The notes: a model not told the origin generated them from the letters alone. 64,000 nucleotides of DNA from an uncultured Desulfobacter sp. (GCF_963666675.1 NZ_OY762929.1:6280501-6344500); one strand, 5' to 3'; shown: positions 8,821-19,078, numbered from the stretch's first letter. A program made the numbers and translations.

Positions 8821-8829
8821 CCTTCGGGC

Positions 8830-10032
8830 TCATCCTTTAACAACGCCCAGGGGGCGAAGCTTGTGCAGGGGGCTGATCAGGTCCAGTTGAGATGCGATCA
8901 CCGTTTCAACGTTTTTATAGGCCTGGGGGGCTTCACCAAGGTCATACATTCCCTTTGCTTTTCCTTTGCGGACCTTGTTCCACCGGTCATGGACAATGCC
9001 CTGCATTGCCCGATCGCAGGCTTGTGGGGTCAGGGTGCGTGTGGCCTGCATGCGTCCCATTACTCTGCCTGCACCATGGGCGCATGACATAAAGGATTCC
9101 GGATTGCCTAAGCCTTCGACGATATAGGACGGGGTCCCCATGGAGCCGGGAATGATGCCGGTCTCCCCTTTTTTGGCCGAGGTCGCCCCTTTTCTATGGA
9201 CCCAGACATTGGTGTTGAAATGGGTTTCAAGGCAGGCATAGTTGTGATGGATATTGATCTGTTTTGAAAACCGGGTGTCCGGGAAAACTCGGGAAAAGGC
9301 CTCCATGAAGCGGTTCATAATTCTTTTGCGGTTCAGCCGGGCATAGGAGAGGGCAAAGTTCATATCTGTGATATAGTGTCGGCCTTCCGGGGTATCCGTG
9401 GGCAGAAAGGCCAGGTCCTTTGACGGGAGGTCGGTCCCCCATTTTCGGTTCAGCGCCACGGCAATATCATTATAGTACCGGGCAATGACATTGCCCAAAT
9501 GGCGTGATCCCGAATGGATCATCAGCCAGACAAGATCATCCTCCCCGGCCTGGATTTCAATGAAATGGTTCCCACCGTCCAGGGTGCCTAAATTTTTCAG
9601 TGCCAGATCCCTGACACGGGATGAATACCACCCCCGGTCCCCATACCGGTCAATATCATCAAGCCCTTCCCACCTCTGGGGGGTCTTATGGGCCTGTCCT
9701 TCGCCACGGGGAACCATTTTTTTGACCTGTTCAAGAATTTCCCGGATTTTCTTCCGACCGGTTTCAGATAATGGGATGTTTGTCTGCACCGCGCCCATGC
9801 CGCAGCCGATATCAACGCCCACGGCATTGGGAATGACCGCATCTTTGGCCGCAATCACACCGCCGATGGGCATGCCGTATCCCATATGACAGTCGGGCAT
9901 CAGGGCGACATGGTGGAACACAACCGGATGCCGGGCAAGATCCAGGGCCTGGGCCATTGCCGAGGCTTCAAGATCCCTGCACCAGGATTGTATCGGTACA
10001 TTGCAGTTCTCTTCTTTTTTTATCCATTCCAT
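8830..10032 (-). CDS. rtcB: RNA 3'-phosphate/5'-OH ligase RtcB
   Basis: A 400-residue cytoplasmic enzyme that joins RNA 2',3'-cyclic phosphate or 3'-phosphate ends to 5'-OH ends with GTP and Mn2+. The motifs MPDCHMGYGMPIGGV, VGVDIGCGMGAV (Asp and Cys metal ligands), DGGNHFIEI, HSGSRHLG, HHNYA and SCAHGAGR (guanylate-accepting His) are all present. It is about as long as the short bacterial forms. No RtcA or archease gene is adjacent. The gene starts 6 nt after the stop of the large hybrid kinase, so the two are probably co-transcribed. Confidence 0.95.
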   Translation of the reverse strand: MEWIKKEENCNVPIQSWCRDLEASAMAQALDLARHPVVFHHVALMPDCHMGYGMPIGGVIAAKDAVIPNAVGVDIGCGMGAVQTNIPLSETGRKKIREILEQVKKMVPRGEGQAHKTPQRWEGLDDIDRYGDRGWYSSRVRDLALKNLGTLDGGNHFIEIQAGEDDLVWLMIHSGSRHLGNVIARYYNDIAVALNRKWGTDLPSKDLAFLPTDTPEGRHYITDMNFALSYARLNRKRIMNRFMEAFSRVFPDTRFSKQINIHHNYACLETHFNTNVWVHRKGATSAKKGETGIIPGSMGTPSYIVEGLGNPESFMSCAHGAGRVMGRMQATRTLTPQACDRAMQGIVHDRWNKVRKGKAKGMYDLGEAPQAYKNVETVIASQLDLISPLHKLRPLGVVKG

Positions 10033-10038
10033 CTTAAA

Positions 10039-13000
10039 TCATTCACCTGTGTCTTTCCCATCAAGCATTTTTCGGATTTTTTCAGACAGGGTCTGGGCGG
10101 AAAAAGGCTTTCCCACAAACGGGGTGATGTCATCATGGATTCCGTGGTGCCTGATCATATCCTTGGAATAGCCGGACATAAACAATATGTTGAGGTCGGG
10201 GCGCTTTTTGACAAGTGTTTTGGCCAGTTCCGGCCCGCTCATGTCCGGCATGACCACATCGGTTAAAAGCAGGTTAATTGGATTTTTGTATTCATTGCAG
10301 ATCGCGACGGCCTCATGGGGATTGACTGCAATCAGGACGGCATAGCCCTGGGCCTTTAGAATGGCCAGGGTGATTTTAAGAACCCCGGGGTCGTCTTCAA
10401 CCACAAGGATTGTCTCGTCTCCTTTGATGTTCTCTTGTACCGGTGGGGGTTGTGAGGTGGGACCGGGGACCGCCATGTAGCGTGGCAGGTAAATTTTAAA
10501 TGTCGATCCAAGTTCTGGTTCGCTGTATACCTCAATGGCGCCTTTATTCTGCTGGACAATGCTGTATACGTTGGCAAGCCCTAATCCTGTTCCCTTTCCT
10601 TCGGCTTTTGTTGTGAAAAAGGGTTCAAAAATACTATCGACTGTCTCCCGGGTCATTCCGCAACCGGTATCACTGACGCAAATGCAGGTGTAATCACCGG
10701 GAATCCTTGCTTCATGGATCATGCAGTAATTTTCATCCAGAATCGTATTGGTCGTTTCTATGATGATTTTTCCCACACCTTGAATGCCGTCACGGGCATT
10801 GGCACACAGGTTGGTCAATATCTGGGTGATTTGCCCCGTGTCGGCCTTGACCGCCCACAGATCGGCAAATGGCCGCCATTCCAGATCAATGGATTCACCG
10901 ATCAACCGTCGAAGCATCCTGGTCAGGTCATCTATTACCTGGTTCAGATCAATAACTTTTGGGACGATGGCCTGTTGCCTTGCAAAACCAAGAAGCTGCC
11001 GGGTCAGATCCGAGGATTGTTTCGATGCCTTCACGATCTCTTTTAGGTTATTCTTCAGGGTCGCACCGGGTGGTACGTTCATCAGGGCAACTTCAGCATT
11101 TGCAAGAATGGTGGTCAGCATATTGTTAAAATCATGGGCCACCCCGCCTGCCAGGCGGCCGATGGCCTCCATCTTTTGTGCCTGAATCAATTGGGATTGC
11201 AGTTGCTCGCGATCATGCCGGGAGGCTTTCAGATCGCTGATGAGCCTGGCCTGCTGAATATTCTGGTAGGCCATGGTAGACCAGTAACTTACCATATTGT
11301 AAAGGACCTGGGTAATATTCTCAAAATGCTTGCGGGGCATGGATGGTACGTCCCGGTATGCCTTGACCAATTCTTCCGGGTCCACCCCGATGACAAGGGC
11401 GTATGCTTTGATTTGTTCTTCTGTTGCCGGCGAATTCTCATCGCGTACCTGACCAATCCCCCAACTGACCAGATGTCGTCTCCGGATTTCAACCGCAACC
11501 ACGCCGTCCAGTATTCCGGTGCCCAAGCAGCGACTGATGTTCAGACCGTTTCTGACCGGACGCCCAAGTGATTCATCGGAGGCGATGCCGTTGGCCAACC
11601 CTTTGGGGGCATTGCGAAGCATTTCACAAAACCTGCAGAAATTACTCGGGGATGTGATGGGGGTGCCGTCCGGGCGGGTAATCAGAGATGCAACACCCAT
11701 GGCCCTGGCAAATTCATCCTGAACTTTCTGGGTTTCCGTATGATCAAACAGATCTTCGAATTCGATTCCTTCGGGATTATCAAAGGGGAGGGTCAGGGTG
11801 ATAATTTTTTTTTCCAGGAGTTTTTCCATCTCTCTTTGCCGGGTGATGTCTTCAAAAATCCCCAGCATCCCGCATGTTTTCCCCGCTTCGTCCTGCAAGG
11901 GGGCGATGGTCGTTTTAATCCACCCCTGTTCTCCGTCACCGTTAGGAAATTTTTCAATGATGTTGGTTTTAGAGATGCCCGTCTCCATCACTTCTTTGTC
12001 ATTGGCCTGAAAGTGTGCGATTTCTTCTTGGGAGCCCGGTAACTCAGAACATGTCAAACCAATGATCCGGGAGGGCTCCTTTACGCCGGTCAGCCGTGCA
12101 TAGGTCTTATTGCATCCAAGATAACGCCCCTCCCGGTCTTTCCAGAAAATGGACTGGGGTACGGTATTGATTATTTTTTCAAGAAGATTTTTGCTGCTGC
12201 GTATCTGTTTTTCCGTTTTTTTACGATAAAGGATGTGTGATGACAACAAGGCGATGATTGACAGGACAACGACCATACAGGCTGCAAAAATCCAAATAAG
12301 CTGTCTGTGGAGCGCGTAAAACGATACTGGCCGGTTAATCACGATACTGTTGGCAGGCAACTGTGCAAGGTCTATGTTAAACCGTGACAAAAGCGTGTAG
12401 TCAAACGCATAGGGGGTCGGGCTTTTATGGATGATTTGAATCGTGTTTGCCGGCGTTCCGTCCAGGATTTTCAGTGCCATCATGGCAGCCGTTTTTCCCT
12501 GAAAAAATCCGTTGGTGAGCTTGCCGCCGACAATACCCTTGCCTAAATAATCTTCCCAAAGGCTGTACACAGGAACGCTGCAATGTTTTTTGAGCATTTT
12601 TTCAACGTCATTTATACTGATCCGTTCGTTGTTTTTATCTGAGAACAGGGTCAACCAGAGAACAATGCTCTCTTTGGGCACTCTTTCCAGCTGCCTGATT
12701 ATTGAGGAAACCTCTATCTCGTTGGAGAGTGCAAAAAGTATCTTACCGTTAAAATGGGGTATAATTTTATCTAATTGTTTTCGAAGTGCCATGCCGCTTA
12801 CCGTTTTATCAACAAGTGCGAATACCTGTTTTATTTCCGGATGCAGTTGCATTGCAAGCTCCACCGTTTTTTTCAGCTCCAATGATTCCATGACACCTGT
12901 ATACTGCTTGTCTGGGGGGATTGAAGATGTGTCTAAATAGTTAATACCGCAGAATACTATGGGCATTTTGGAAAAAAGGGGGACTGCGTCATGAATAAGG

Positions 13001-13368
13001 AAGTTAAAGGCATGGTCGTCTGATGAAATAACAACATCAATGGCTTTGTCCTTATATTTATGAATCAATAGCTGGGCCAGGTTTCCAAGGTGGTGATCGT
13101 CATGACTTCTTTTTGTATCCATAAATTCAAAAAAAAGTTCTATGTTCTGCTCGGCTTCATTGAGCACCGATTCAATCCCCTGGGATATTTCGTCATTCCA
13201 GCCGTGCCCCTTGTGGTAGGAATGGAGAATGAGCACGCGTTTCGGTGATGCGCCCTGGGCCAAGGCTGTGCCGTAAGGCAAGGCATTGATCCAGCATAAA
13301 GAAAAATAGACAAATATGGTTAGGAGCAATACTTGGATCGTATTCCGGTAGCCTGATTTAAGCCTCAT
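10039..13368 (-). CDS. Membrane hybrid histidine kinase: ABC_sub_bind, PAS, PocR, HisKA, HATPase, receiver
   Basis: A 1109-residue protein. After a signal or anchor helix (about 12-38) comes an extracytoplasmic ABC-substrate-binding-like sensor (KRVLILHSYHKGHGWND, about 42-335), a transmembrane helix near 355-380, a PAS domain (TVPQSIFWKDREGRYLGCNK), and a PocR domain (about 560-690; CRFCEML and SRCLGTG hold its Cys residues). HisKA (MEAIGRLAGGVAHDFNN) and HATPase (SDTGCGMTRE, GTGLGLANV) follow, then a receiver (LVVEDDPGVL; acceptor in LLLTDVVMPD). PocR domains are thought to bind small hydrocarbon derivatives. It may sense two ligands, one outside and one inside. The rtcB gene follows 6 nt downstream. 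Confidence 0.9.
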   Translation of the reverse strand: MRLKSGYRNTIQVLLLTIFVYFSLCWINALPYGTALAQGASPKRVLILHSYHKGHGWNDEISQGIESVLNEAEQNIELFFEFMDTKRSHDDHHLGNLAQLLIHKYKDKAIDVVISSDDHAFNFLIHDAVPLFSKMPIVFCGINYLDTSSIPPDKQYTGVMESLELKKTVELAMQLHPEIKQVFALVDKTVSGMALRKQLDKIIPHFNGKILFALSNEIEVSSIIRQLERVPKESIVLWLTLFSDKNNERISINDVEKMLKKHCSVPVYSLWEDYLGKGIVGGKLTNGFFQGKTAAMMALKILDGTPANTIQIIHKSPTPYAFDYTLLSRFNIDLAQLPANSIVINRPVSFYALHRQLIWIFAACMVVVLSIIALLSSHILYRKKTEKQIRSSKNLLEKIINTVPQSIFWKDREGRYLGCNKTYARLTGVKEPSRIIGLTCSELPGSQEEIAHFQANDKEVMETGISKTNIIEKFPNGDGEQGWIKTTIAPLQDEAGKTCGMLGIFEDITRQREMEKLLEKKIITLTLPFDNPEGIEFEDLFDHTETQKVQDEFARAMGVASLITRPDGTPITSPSNFCRFCEMLRNAPKGLANGIASDESLGRPVRNGLNISRCLGTGILDGVVAVEIRRRHLVSWGIGQVRDENSPATEEQIKAYALVIGVDPEELVKAYRDVPSMPRKHFENITQVLYNMVSYWSTMAYQNIQQARLISDLKASRHDREQLQSQLIQAQKMEAIGRLAGGVAHDFNNMLTTILANAEVALMNVPPGATLKNNLKEIVKASKQSSDLTRQLLGFARQQAIVPKVIDLNQVIDDLTRMLRRLIGESIDLEWRPFADLWAVKADTGQITQILTNLCANARDGIQGVGKIIIETTNTILDENYCMIHEARIPGDYTCICVSDTGCGMTRETVDSIFEPFFTTKAEGKGTGLGLANVYSIVQQNKGAIEVYSEPELGSTFKIYLPRYMAVPGPTSQPPPVQENIKGDETILVVEDDPGVLKITLAILKAQGYAVLIAVNPHEAVAICNEYKNPINLLLTDVVMPDMSGPELAKTLVKKRPDLNILFMSGYSKDMIRHHGIHDDITPFVGKPFSAQTLSEKIRKMLDGKDTGE

Positions 13369-13655
13369 TTAAGAATATTCCGAATTTTTAAGGGCTTAGG
13401 GTAGCAAAAGGCTTGCCAACGGTTTGAAGCTTTGAAGGGCCTTTTATGGTCATCGTATTCATAACTTCACTGCCCCGATTGCTTTTATAATAAAGCCACC
13501 CTATACCACGCCAAGTTCGTTTGTCAATTTGAATATCCTTTAATATTAACAAGTACGCATCGGTCGGGCTTTGGGGTCCAAACTCCCAAATTTATATGGA
13601 CGAAAATTTGTAATGCTGAATTGACAGAATTGTTCTGTGCGGTGTTACATTCGCT

Positions 13656-14936
13656 TTAAGAAATTAAAAACAGGCTCAATTGAGGCCAGTAGGTGATGAT
13701 GAGTACGGAGAGCAGCAACACCAGCATAAAGGGGATTGTGGCCCGGTAAATTTCATCAATGGGTTTTTTGAAGCGATACCCTGCAATGAATAGATTCATG
13801 CCCACCGGCGGGGTGAAGTAGCCGATCTGCATGTTGGCCAGAAAGATAATGCCCAAGTGGACCGGATGAATGCCGTATTCCAGGGCCACGGGCAGTATGA
13901 GCGGCACCATGATGATAATGGCGGAAAAAATATCCAGCATGGCGCCCAAAATCAGCAGAAAGATATTGAGCAGAATCAGAAACACCAGTTTGCTGGATAC
14001 AAAGGTTTCGCAGAATTTGAACAGCTTCATGGGGGCTTCGGCATCAATGAGGTAATTGGTCAACGCCAAGGATACCCCCAAAATAAGCAGAATCCCCCCC
14101 ACCATCACCATGGATTCCCGGATAATGCCGGGCAGCTGCTTTAACGAAATTTCCCGGTAGATCATCACTTCCACCACCAGTACATACATGGCCGTGACCG
14201 CAGCGGCCTCGGATACGGCAAAATATCCCGAATAGATCCCAAAAAATACGAACAGGGGCAAAGGCACTTCCCAAATGGCCGCTCCCAGGGCTGAAAGGCA
14301 GTTTTTAACGGAAAACCGGGTCAAGGGCACCGGATTTCTTCGGTTGGCCCAGGCGCTCCAGATGGAGAGCATGATGATCATGAGCAGTGCCGGGAACAGG
14401 CCTGCCAAAAATAAGTTTTCAATGGAGACCTGCTCTCCGCCGCTCATCTGCTGGGCAATGATACCGTAAAGGATCAGGGGCAAAGAGGGGGGCAGCAGCA
14501 GACCCAGACTGCCCGAGGTGGTCACCAGGCCTAAACTGAACCGGTCCGTATATCCGGCCTGGGTCAGGGCCGGGTACAACAGGGCCCCCATGGCCACGAT
14601 GGTCACCCCGGAGGCCCCGGTAAATGCCGTGAACAACGCGCACACCACAAAGGCCACAATGGCAAGCCCGCCGGGCATCCATCCCAGAAAGGCCCGGGTC
14701 AGGGTCACAAGGCGCTGGGAGGTGTTGCTCTCCCCAAGAATATATCCGGCAAAGGTGAACAGGGGCAGGGCCAGCAGAATCGGGGTATCGGCAATCCGGT
14801 ACAGCTCAATGGCCATGACCGACAGATCAATTTCAGACAGGTAAAATCCGTACATGGCCGCAGCAATGATCACGGTGAACAACGGTGCGCCCATCAGGGC
14901 AAAAACAATGAGCAGGCCGATAATTGTAAATGTCAT
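13656..14936 (-). CDS. dctM: TRAP transporter large permease (DctM)
   Basis: A 426-residue inner-membrane protein with a full set of hydrophobic helices, typical of the Na+-coupled large subunit of TRAP transporters. The ALFTAFTGASGVTIVAMGAL and IMVPLILPVALEYGI segments are family hallmarks. It begins 1 nt after dctQ stops and is the last gene of the tatT-dctP-dctQ-dctM operon. The substrate is unknown; TRAP systems usually import carboxylates or similar organic anions. Confidence 0.93.
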   Translation of the reverse strand: MTFTIIGLLIVFALMGAPLFTVIIAAAMYGFYLSEIDLSVMAIELYRIADTPILLALPLFTFAGYILGESNTSQRLVTLTRAFLGWMPGGLAIVAFVVCALFTAFTGASGVTIVAMGALLYPALTQAGYTDRFSLGLVTTSGSLGLLLPPSLPLILYGIIAQQMSGGEQVSIENLFLAGLFPALLMIIMLSIWSAWANRRNPVPLTRFSVKNCLSALGAAIWEVPLPLFVFFGIYSGYFAVSEAAAVTAMYVLVVEVMIYREISLKQLPGIIRESMVMVGGILLILGVSLALTNYLIDAEAPMKLFKFCETFVSSKLVFLILLNIFLLILGAMLDIFSAIIIMVPLILPVALEYGIHPVHLGIIFLANMQIGYFTPPVGMNLFIAGYRFKKPIDEIYRATIPFMLVLLLSVLIITYWPQLSLFLIS

Positions 14937-14937
14937 G

Positions 14938-15432
14938 TTATGAATGTTTCAGGGGCCGGTGGGTGAATATTCTGATCAGATTTTCTGTGAAAAACAGGGC
15001 ATATCTGATGGTGATGATCCCGAATGCAGCAGGAATGACAAGTTCGCAGATCCAGACGGGCACCGAAAAAAAGGCCGACATGCCGTCGGCCTTTTCCATG
15101 AGGACAAACCTTGCACTGTGCCAGGTCATGAGTGCACAGATAAAGGTTGTGAACAGGTAAATCAACAGGCGTGTAAACCGCTGAAGGCCCCTGGGCAGAT
15201 ATTTGGATACAACGTCAATGCTGATGTGGTTGTCGCTCCTTGAGGCCACCATGGCACCGATAAGGCCAAGCCAGAGAACGAGCACCCGAACCAGGGGATC
15301 GGCCCAGACGATCCCGGCATCAAAACCGTTTCTCAGAACGATCTGGAATACCACCAGGCCGATCATGGTCAACAGCAGGCTGACCAGCAGGGCATCTTCG
15401 ATTTTATGGAGCATGGAAATCACACGGGACAT
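14938..15432 (-). CDS. dctQ: TRAP transporter small permease (DctQ)
   Basis: A 164-residue protein with four predicted membrane helices. The conserved DPLVRVLVLWLGLIGA segment and the following short helix are characteristic of DctQ. It couples the binding protein DctP to DctM. The start lies 20 nt after dctP ends on the same strand. Confidence 0.9.
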   Translation of the reverse strand: MSRVISMLHKIEDALLVSLLLTMIGLVVFQIVLRNGFDAGIVWADPLVRVLVLWLGLIGAMVASRSDNHISIDVVSKYLPRGLQRFTRLLIYLFTTFICALMTWHSARFVLMEKADGMSAFFSVPVWICELVIPAAFGIITIRYALFFTENLIRIFTHRPLKHS

Positions 15433-15451
15433 ATCAAATCATCCCCGTTTT

Positions 15452-16459
15452 TTAGTGGTTTTCACGGTACTGCACAAGCAAGGCATCGACCTTGTCCGTG
15501 GGCGCTTTGGGCAGGTCTTTGGCATCAATAAGCGCTTGGGACGCCCTGGCCCCGGTTGCCATCCATTCGTTCCTTTGTTCCTGGGACGGGGTGATGAATT
15601 TAATCCCCTGTTTTTTCAAGGCGTCAATGGCTTTGATATTATCCTCTCGGTTCAAGCGGTCGAGCTCTTTAAGTGCCCGGCCCATATGTTCAGCAACGAT
15701 TTTCTGGTCGCCCGGGGAGATTTTATTAAATGCTTTTTTGTCTATGGCGAACACGGCATAAATATAGAGCAACGGAAGATCGGTAATGTAGTTTATTTCC
15801 GTATGCCACTGGAGCACAACCGCGCCCACCGGGGAGGTTCCCACGGTGTCGATGAGTCCGGACTGCAGCCCTGTGCGCACATCCGCCAGGGGCAGGGCAA
15901 TGGGGGAAACCCCGAAACTGCTCACCGAATCCACGGTGGATTTGTCATTGTCCGGGACCCATATTTTGAGGTCTTTAAGGTCTTCCACGGATGCAATGGG
16001 TGATTGGGACATGATATATGCAAATCCGCCGCCAACGAGGGTAAAGCAGACAAACCCCGCATCATCAAGGCCTTTGATGATGTAGTCATCCATGTGGCTG
16101 CGCACATAATCCACCTCTTCCTGGGATTTGAATTTCATGGGCTGGGAATAGATCTGATTGCCCGGGAAAAACGAAGAGAGGCTGCCGGCCATGAGGGCGC
16201 CGCCCTGGAGCTGTCTGATGCGGATTTTGCGAAGGACGGCCTTGTCATTTCCCATGACCCCGCCCGGATAGAATTTAAACTTCACTCGGTTATCCGTGGC
16301 CTTGGCAACCTGGTCGGCACCTTTGCGCATCTGTTCCATCCATGTGGAACCTTCGGGTGAAATGGTGGCAATTTTCAGGGTGACGGCGTGGAGGGAACCA
16401 CAATACACGGTGATTATCAGAATACAAAAGAATAATCGGCCAATGGATTTTTTAAACAT
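15452..16459 (-). CDS. dctP: TRAP transporter periplasmic solute-binding protein (DctP)
   Basis: A 335-residue protein with a signal peptide (about 1-26, hydrophobic FFCILIITVYCGSLHA). The mature protein starts VTLKIATISPEGSTW and shows the DctP signature (VKFKFYPGGVMGN, WVPDNDK, GLIDTV). It binds the substrate in the periplasm and delivers it to DctQM. Its partner TatT lies directly upstream, which places it in the TPR-associated (TPAT) subgroup where the lipoprotein contacts the binding protein. Confidence 0.92.
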   Translation of the reverse strand: MFKKSIGRLFFCILIITVYCGSLHAVTLKIATISPEGSTWMEQMRKGADQVAKATDNRVKFKFYPGGVMGNDKAVLRKIRIRQLQGGALMAGSLSSFFPGNQIYSQPMKFKSQEEVDYVRSHMDDYIIKGLDDAGFVCFTLVGGGFAYIMSQSPIASVEDLKDLKIWVPDNDKSTVDSVSSFGVSPIALPLADVRTGLQSGLIDTVGTSPVGAVVLQWHTEINYITDLPLLYIYAVFAIDKKAFNKISPGDQKIVAEHMGRALKELDRLNREDNIKAIDALKKQGIKFITPSQEQRNEWMATGARASQALIDAKDLPKAPTDKVDALLVQYRENH

Positions 16460-16478
16460 GATGGATGGTCTCTTTGGG

Positions 16479-17348
16479 TTAAAAATAGTCGTCCGCTTCG
16501 TCTAAAAGCGCTTTTGCCTGCTGTTGGGCATAGGTGTTGATCAGGGTATAACCGTCGATGTTCGGGTCTGTTTCCAGAACCTCTTTGAGCAGTTGATCGA
16601 AAAGCGGCCGGTCGAACATCATTTTGGCGTACAATTTTGCATAGACAACTTTGGCCATCAGATTTTTACCTTCGCTGATGGAAACGGCCTTTTCAAAATA
16701 GCGCTTTCCCTGTTCGGGTTTGCCGCCCAGGGCCGGGGGCAGAAAGGTGGAAAGGGTTCCCAGATATAAATATGCGCCTCCGTCCCTGTAGGTGTCATCC
16801 AGTTCAATCACCCGGTTCATGATGGCTTCGATCCGGGCGATATCAGCCAGGGCATTGAAGTCATCTTTATGGGCCATGATCCAGGATGCCCAGGCATTCC
16901 CTAAGGTAAACAGATACGGCAGGTCGTCTTCGTCCATGTCATCCACAACGGCGCTGAACTGCCCGAATGGCTGGTCTTTTAAATCACAGGCATCGCTTCG
17001 GGCCGCACAGATACTTTGCCGTGCATAGTCCATGGCCTTGTCAGCCAGTTTCTTTTTTCGATCTTTGTCCGTGACAAATACATCTGAATAGGCGGCATAC
17101 AGCCGGGCACCCGAAGAGAGCATATCGGCAGAATCCGGGTCCTGGTCAATGAGGCTGTCCACCATGATCAGGTAGGCAGGCGCACCGGACGCTACCATAG
17201 CTAAGTCATTGTTGTTCAAGATACTTTTGGACAAAGAGGTCATCATGTTGGATTTGACCGCGCATCCCTGGGCAAGGAAAAGCACGCCCAAGGGCAGTAT
17301 ACAGAAGACAATAAATCGGTATGCCCTTTTTGTGACATAAGACGGCAT
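16479..17348 (-). CDS. TatT-type lipoprotein of a TPR-associated TRAP transporter
   Basis: About 289 residues. The N-terminus is a lipoprotein signal peptide with lipobox LAQGC, so it is probably anchored to a membrane facing the periplasm. The rest is helical with TPR-like segments (DPDSADMLSSGARLYAAYSD; YRDGGAYLYLGTLST; GKRYFEKAVSIS). This matches the TatT partner of TatP-type binding proteins known from Treponema, where TPR trimers hold the binding protein. It is the first gene of the TRAP operon. The ATG at 17348 has AAGGA 9 nt away; a TTG at 17354 is an alternative start. Confidence 0.83.
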   Translation of the reverse strand: MPSYVTKRAYRFIVFCILPLGVLFLAQGCAVKSNMMTSLSKSILNNNDLAMVASGAPAYLIMVDSLIDQDPDSADMLSSGARLYAAYSDVFVTDKDRKKKLADKAMDYARQSICAARSDACDLKDQPFGQFSAVVDDMDEDDLPYLFTLGNAWASWIMAHKDDFNALADIARIEAIMNRVIELDDTYRDGGAYLYLGTLSTFLPPALGGKPEQGKRYFEKAVSISEGKNLMAKVVYAKLYAKMMFDRPLFDQLLKEVLETDPNIDGYTLINTYAQQQAKALLDEADDYF

Positions 17349-17578
17349 GGGCAAGTTTCCTTATCTGATTTTATTCATTTTGATTTCAACGGTAAAAGAG
17401 TTTTATTAGGAATTAATTAAGCCTATTACAATTACGCATAGAAAGTAGCTTTTTTAAGGGAAAAAAGCAACCGGGCAGAATGTATGGTTCAGGTGACATA
17501 AAGTTAAAAATTATGGATATAATTGCTTTGAAGCATGGTATAGTAGACAGAAATCATCGTGTTTGAAACAAATTAGAG

Positions 17579-19078
17579 ATGATGCCTTTCAAAGTGAGAT
17601 CTGCCATGTTGCCGGAACAAAAATACGCCCGGATATGGGCTACAGTCCTGTTTTTTATACTAATGTTTTCCTCCGCAGGCCGGGCGGCTGAGCCGGTGGT
17701 GCACGTCATTCCCGTGTCCGGAACCGTTGAGCCGGGCATGGCCGCATATCTTAAGCGGGTGGTCTCCTCCCTTGAAAAGGATGATTCCGCCATCCTGGTC
17801 TTTGCCATGGATACCTTTGGGGGCCGGGTGGATTCTGCCTTTGATATTGTGGAAACCATCTCCGGCATACCCAGGGAAAGAACCATTGCCTATGTGGAAA
17901 AACGCGCCATTTCCGCAGGCGCGCTGATTGCCCTTTCCGCAGGCACGTTGATTATGAAGGAAAATACCCTGATCGGGGATTGTGCGCCCATCATCCAGAC
18001 CAGCGAAGGGATTGAGGAGGTCGGTGAAAAACATCAGACCGTACTGCGGGCGCAGTTCCGAACCCTGGCCAAACGCAACGACTATCCCGAGGTGCTGGCC
18101 GAAGCCATGGTGTCCAAATCCATGGAGGTATATAAGGTTACCCGGGGGGACCATTCCGAATACATGGATAAAACCACCTGGGATGAACTGCCCGAAGAAG
18201 AAAAGGCAACGGTCACCCGCAAATCCACGGTTGTCAGTGAAGGCGAGTTGTTGACCATGGATGATAAAGAGGCTGCCGATCTTGGGTTTTCCCGTCAGAG
18301 TGTTGAAAGCCTTGACCAGGCCCTGGAAGTGATGGGGTTCAAGGCGGCCGACAAAATAGAGGTTTCGGAAAACTGGTCGGAAACCTTTGTCCGGTGGATT
18401 CAGCCGTTTTTATCGATCCTCATGATTATCGGCATTGGTGCCGTGTACACGGAAGTCAAAGCCCCGGGCTTCGGCATCCCCGGCATTGTGGGGATCATCT
18501 GCCTGGGGCTGGTCTTTTTCAACCAGTATCTGGTGGGACTTGCCGATTATACGGAGATTCTGGTCTTTATCATCGGTTTTCTGCTGCTGGGCATGGAGAT
18601 GTTTGTTTTGCCCGGCTTCGGCATTGCCGGGGTCAGCGCTATCATTGTCCTGGCCGTGGGCCTTGTGCTCTCTTTCCAGAATTTTGTACTGCCCGATCCG
18701 AGCCTGCCCTGGCAGAGCGCGCTTATGATGAAAAATTTGGGACTGGTCATGGGCAGTGCCCTTGGTGCCCTGGTGGTGTCAATGTCTGTGGTGCGGTTTG
18801 TATTGCCAAAAGTGTCAAAGGTGATCAAGGGGCCGTATCTGGATGCCACGCTTCAAAACTCCCGTGTGCAATCCACAGAGGCCTTGGGAATCAGTGCCGG
18901 TGATGAGGGCATTGCGTTGACAACCCTGCGGCCTTCGGGCAAGGTGCGTATTAAAGGCAGGAAGGTTGATGCCGTCACCCAGGGGGATTTTATTGATCCC
19001 GGCACACAGGTCCGGGTGACTCGGGTCGGTGCAGGCCATGTAACCGTTGAAATTAATATGGAAAAGAGGGGAAAATGA
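17579..19078 (+). CDS. Long NfeD-family membrane serine protease
   Basis: A 499-residue protein: signal peptide (about 15-38), ClpP/SppA-like protease domain (about 40-240) with the catalytic Ser in AISAGALIALSAG, four to five membrane helices (about 280-420), and a C-terminal OB fold (GDEGIALTTLRPSGKVRIKG). Long NfeD proteins cleave stomatin/flotillin-type partners and are coded beside them. Here the chain overlaps a second, short NfeD gene by 4 nt, and a FloA gene follows. ATG codons at 17579, 17582 and 17606 are possible starts; the last still keeps the signal peptide. Confidence 0.9.
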   Translation: MMPFKVRSAMLPEQKYARIWATVLFFILMFSSAGRAAEPVVHVIPVSGTVEPGMAAYLKRVVSSLEKDDSAILVFAMDTFGGRVDSAFDIVETISGIPRERTIAYVEKRAISAGALIALSAGTLIMKENTLIGDCAPIIQTSEGIEEVGEKHQTVLRAQFRTLAKRNDYPEVLAEAMVSKSMEVYKVTRGDHSEYMDKTTWDELPEEEKATVTRKSTVVSEGELLTMDDKEAADLGFSRQSVESLDQALEVMGFKAADKIEVSENWSETFVRWIQPFLSILMIIGIGAVYTEVKAPGFGIPGIVGIICLGLVFFNQYLVGLADYTEILVFIIGFLLLGMEMFVLPGFGIAGVSAIIVLAVGLVLSFQNFVLPDPSLPWQSALMMKNLGLVMGSALGALVVSMSVVRFVLPKVSKVIKGPYLDATLQNSRVQSTEALGISAGDEGIALTTLRPSGKVRIKGRKVDAVTQGDFIDPGTQVRVTRVGAGHVTVEINMEKRGK

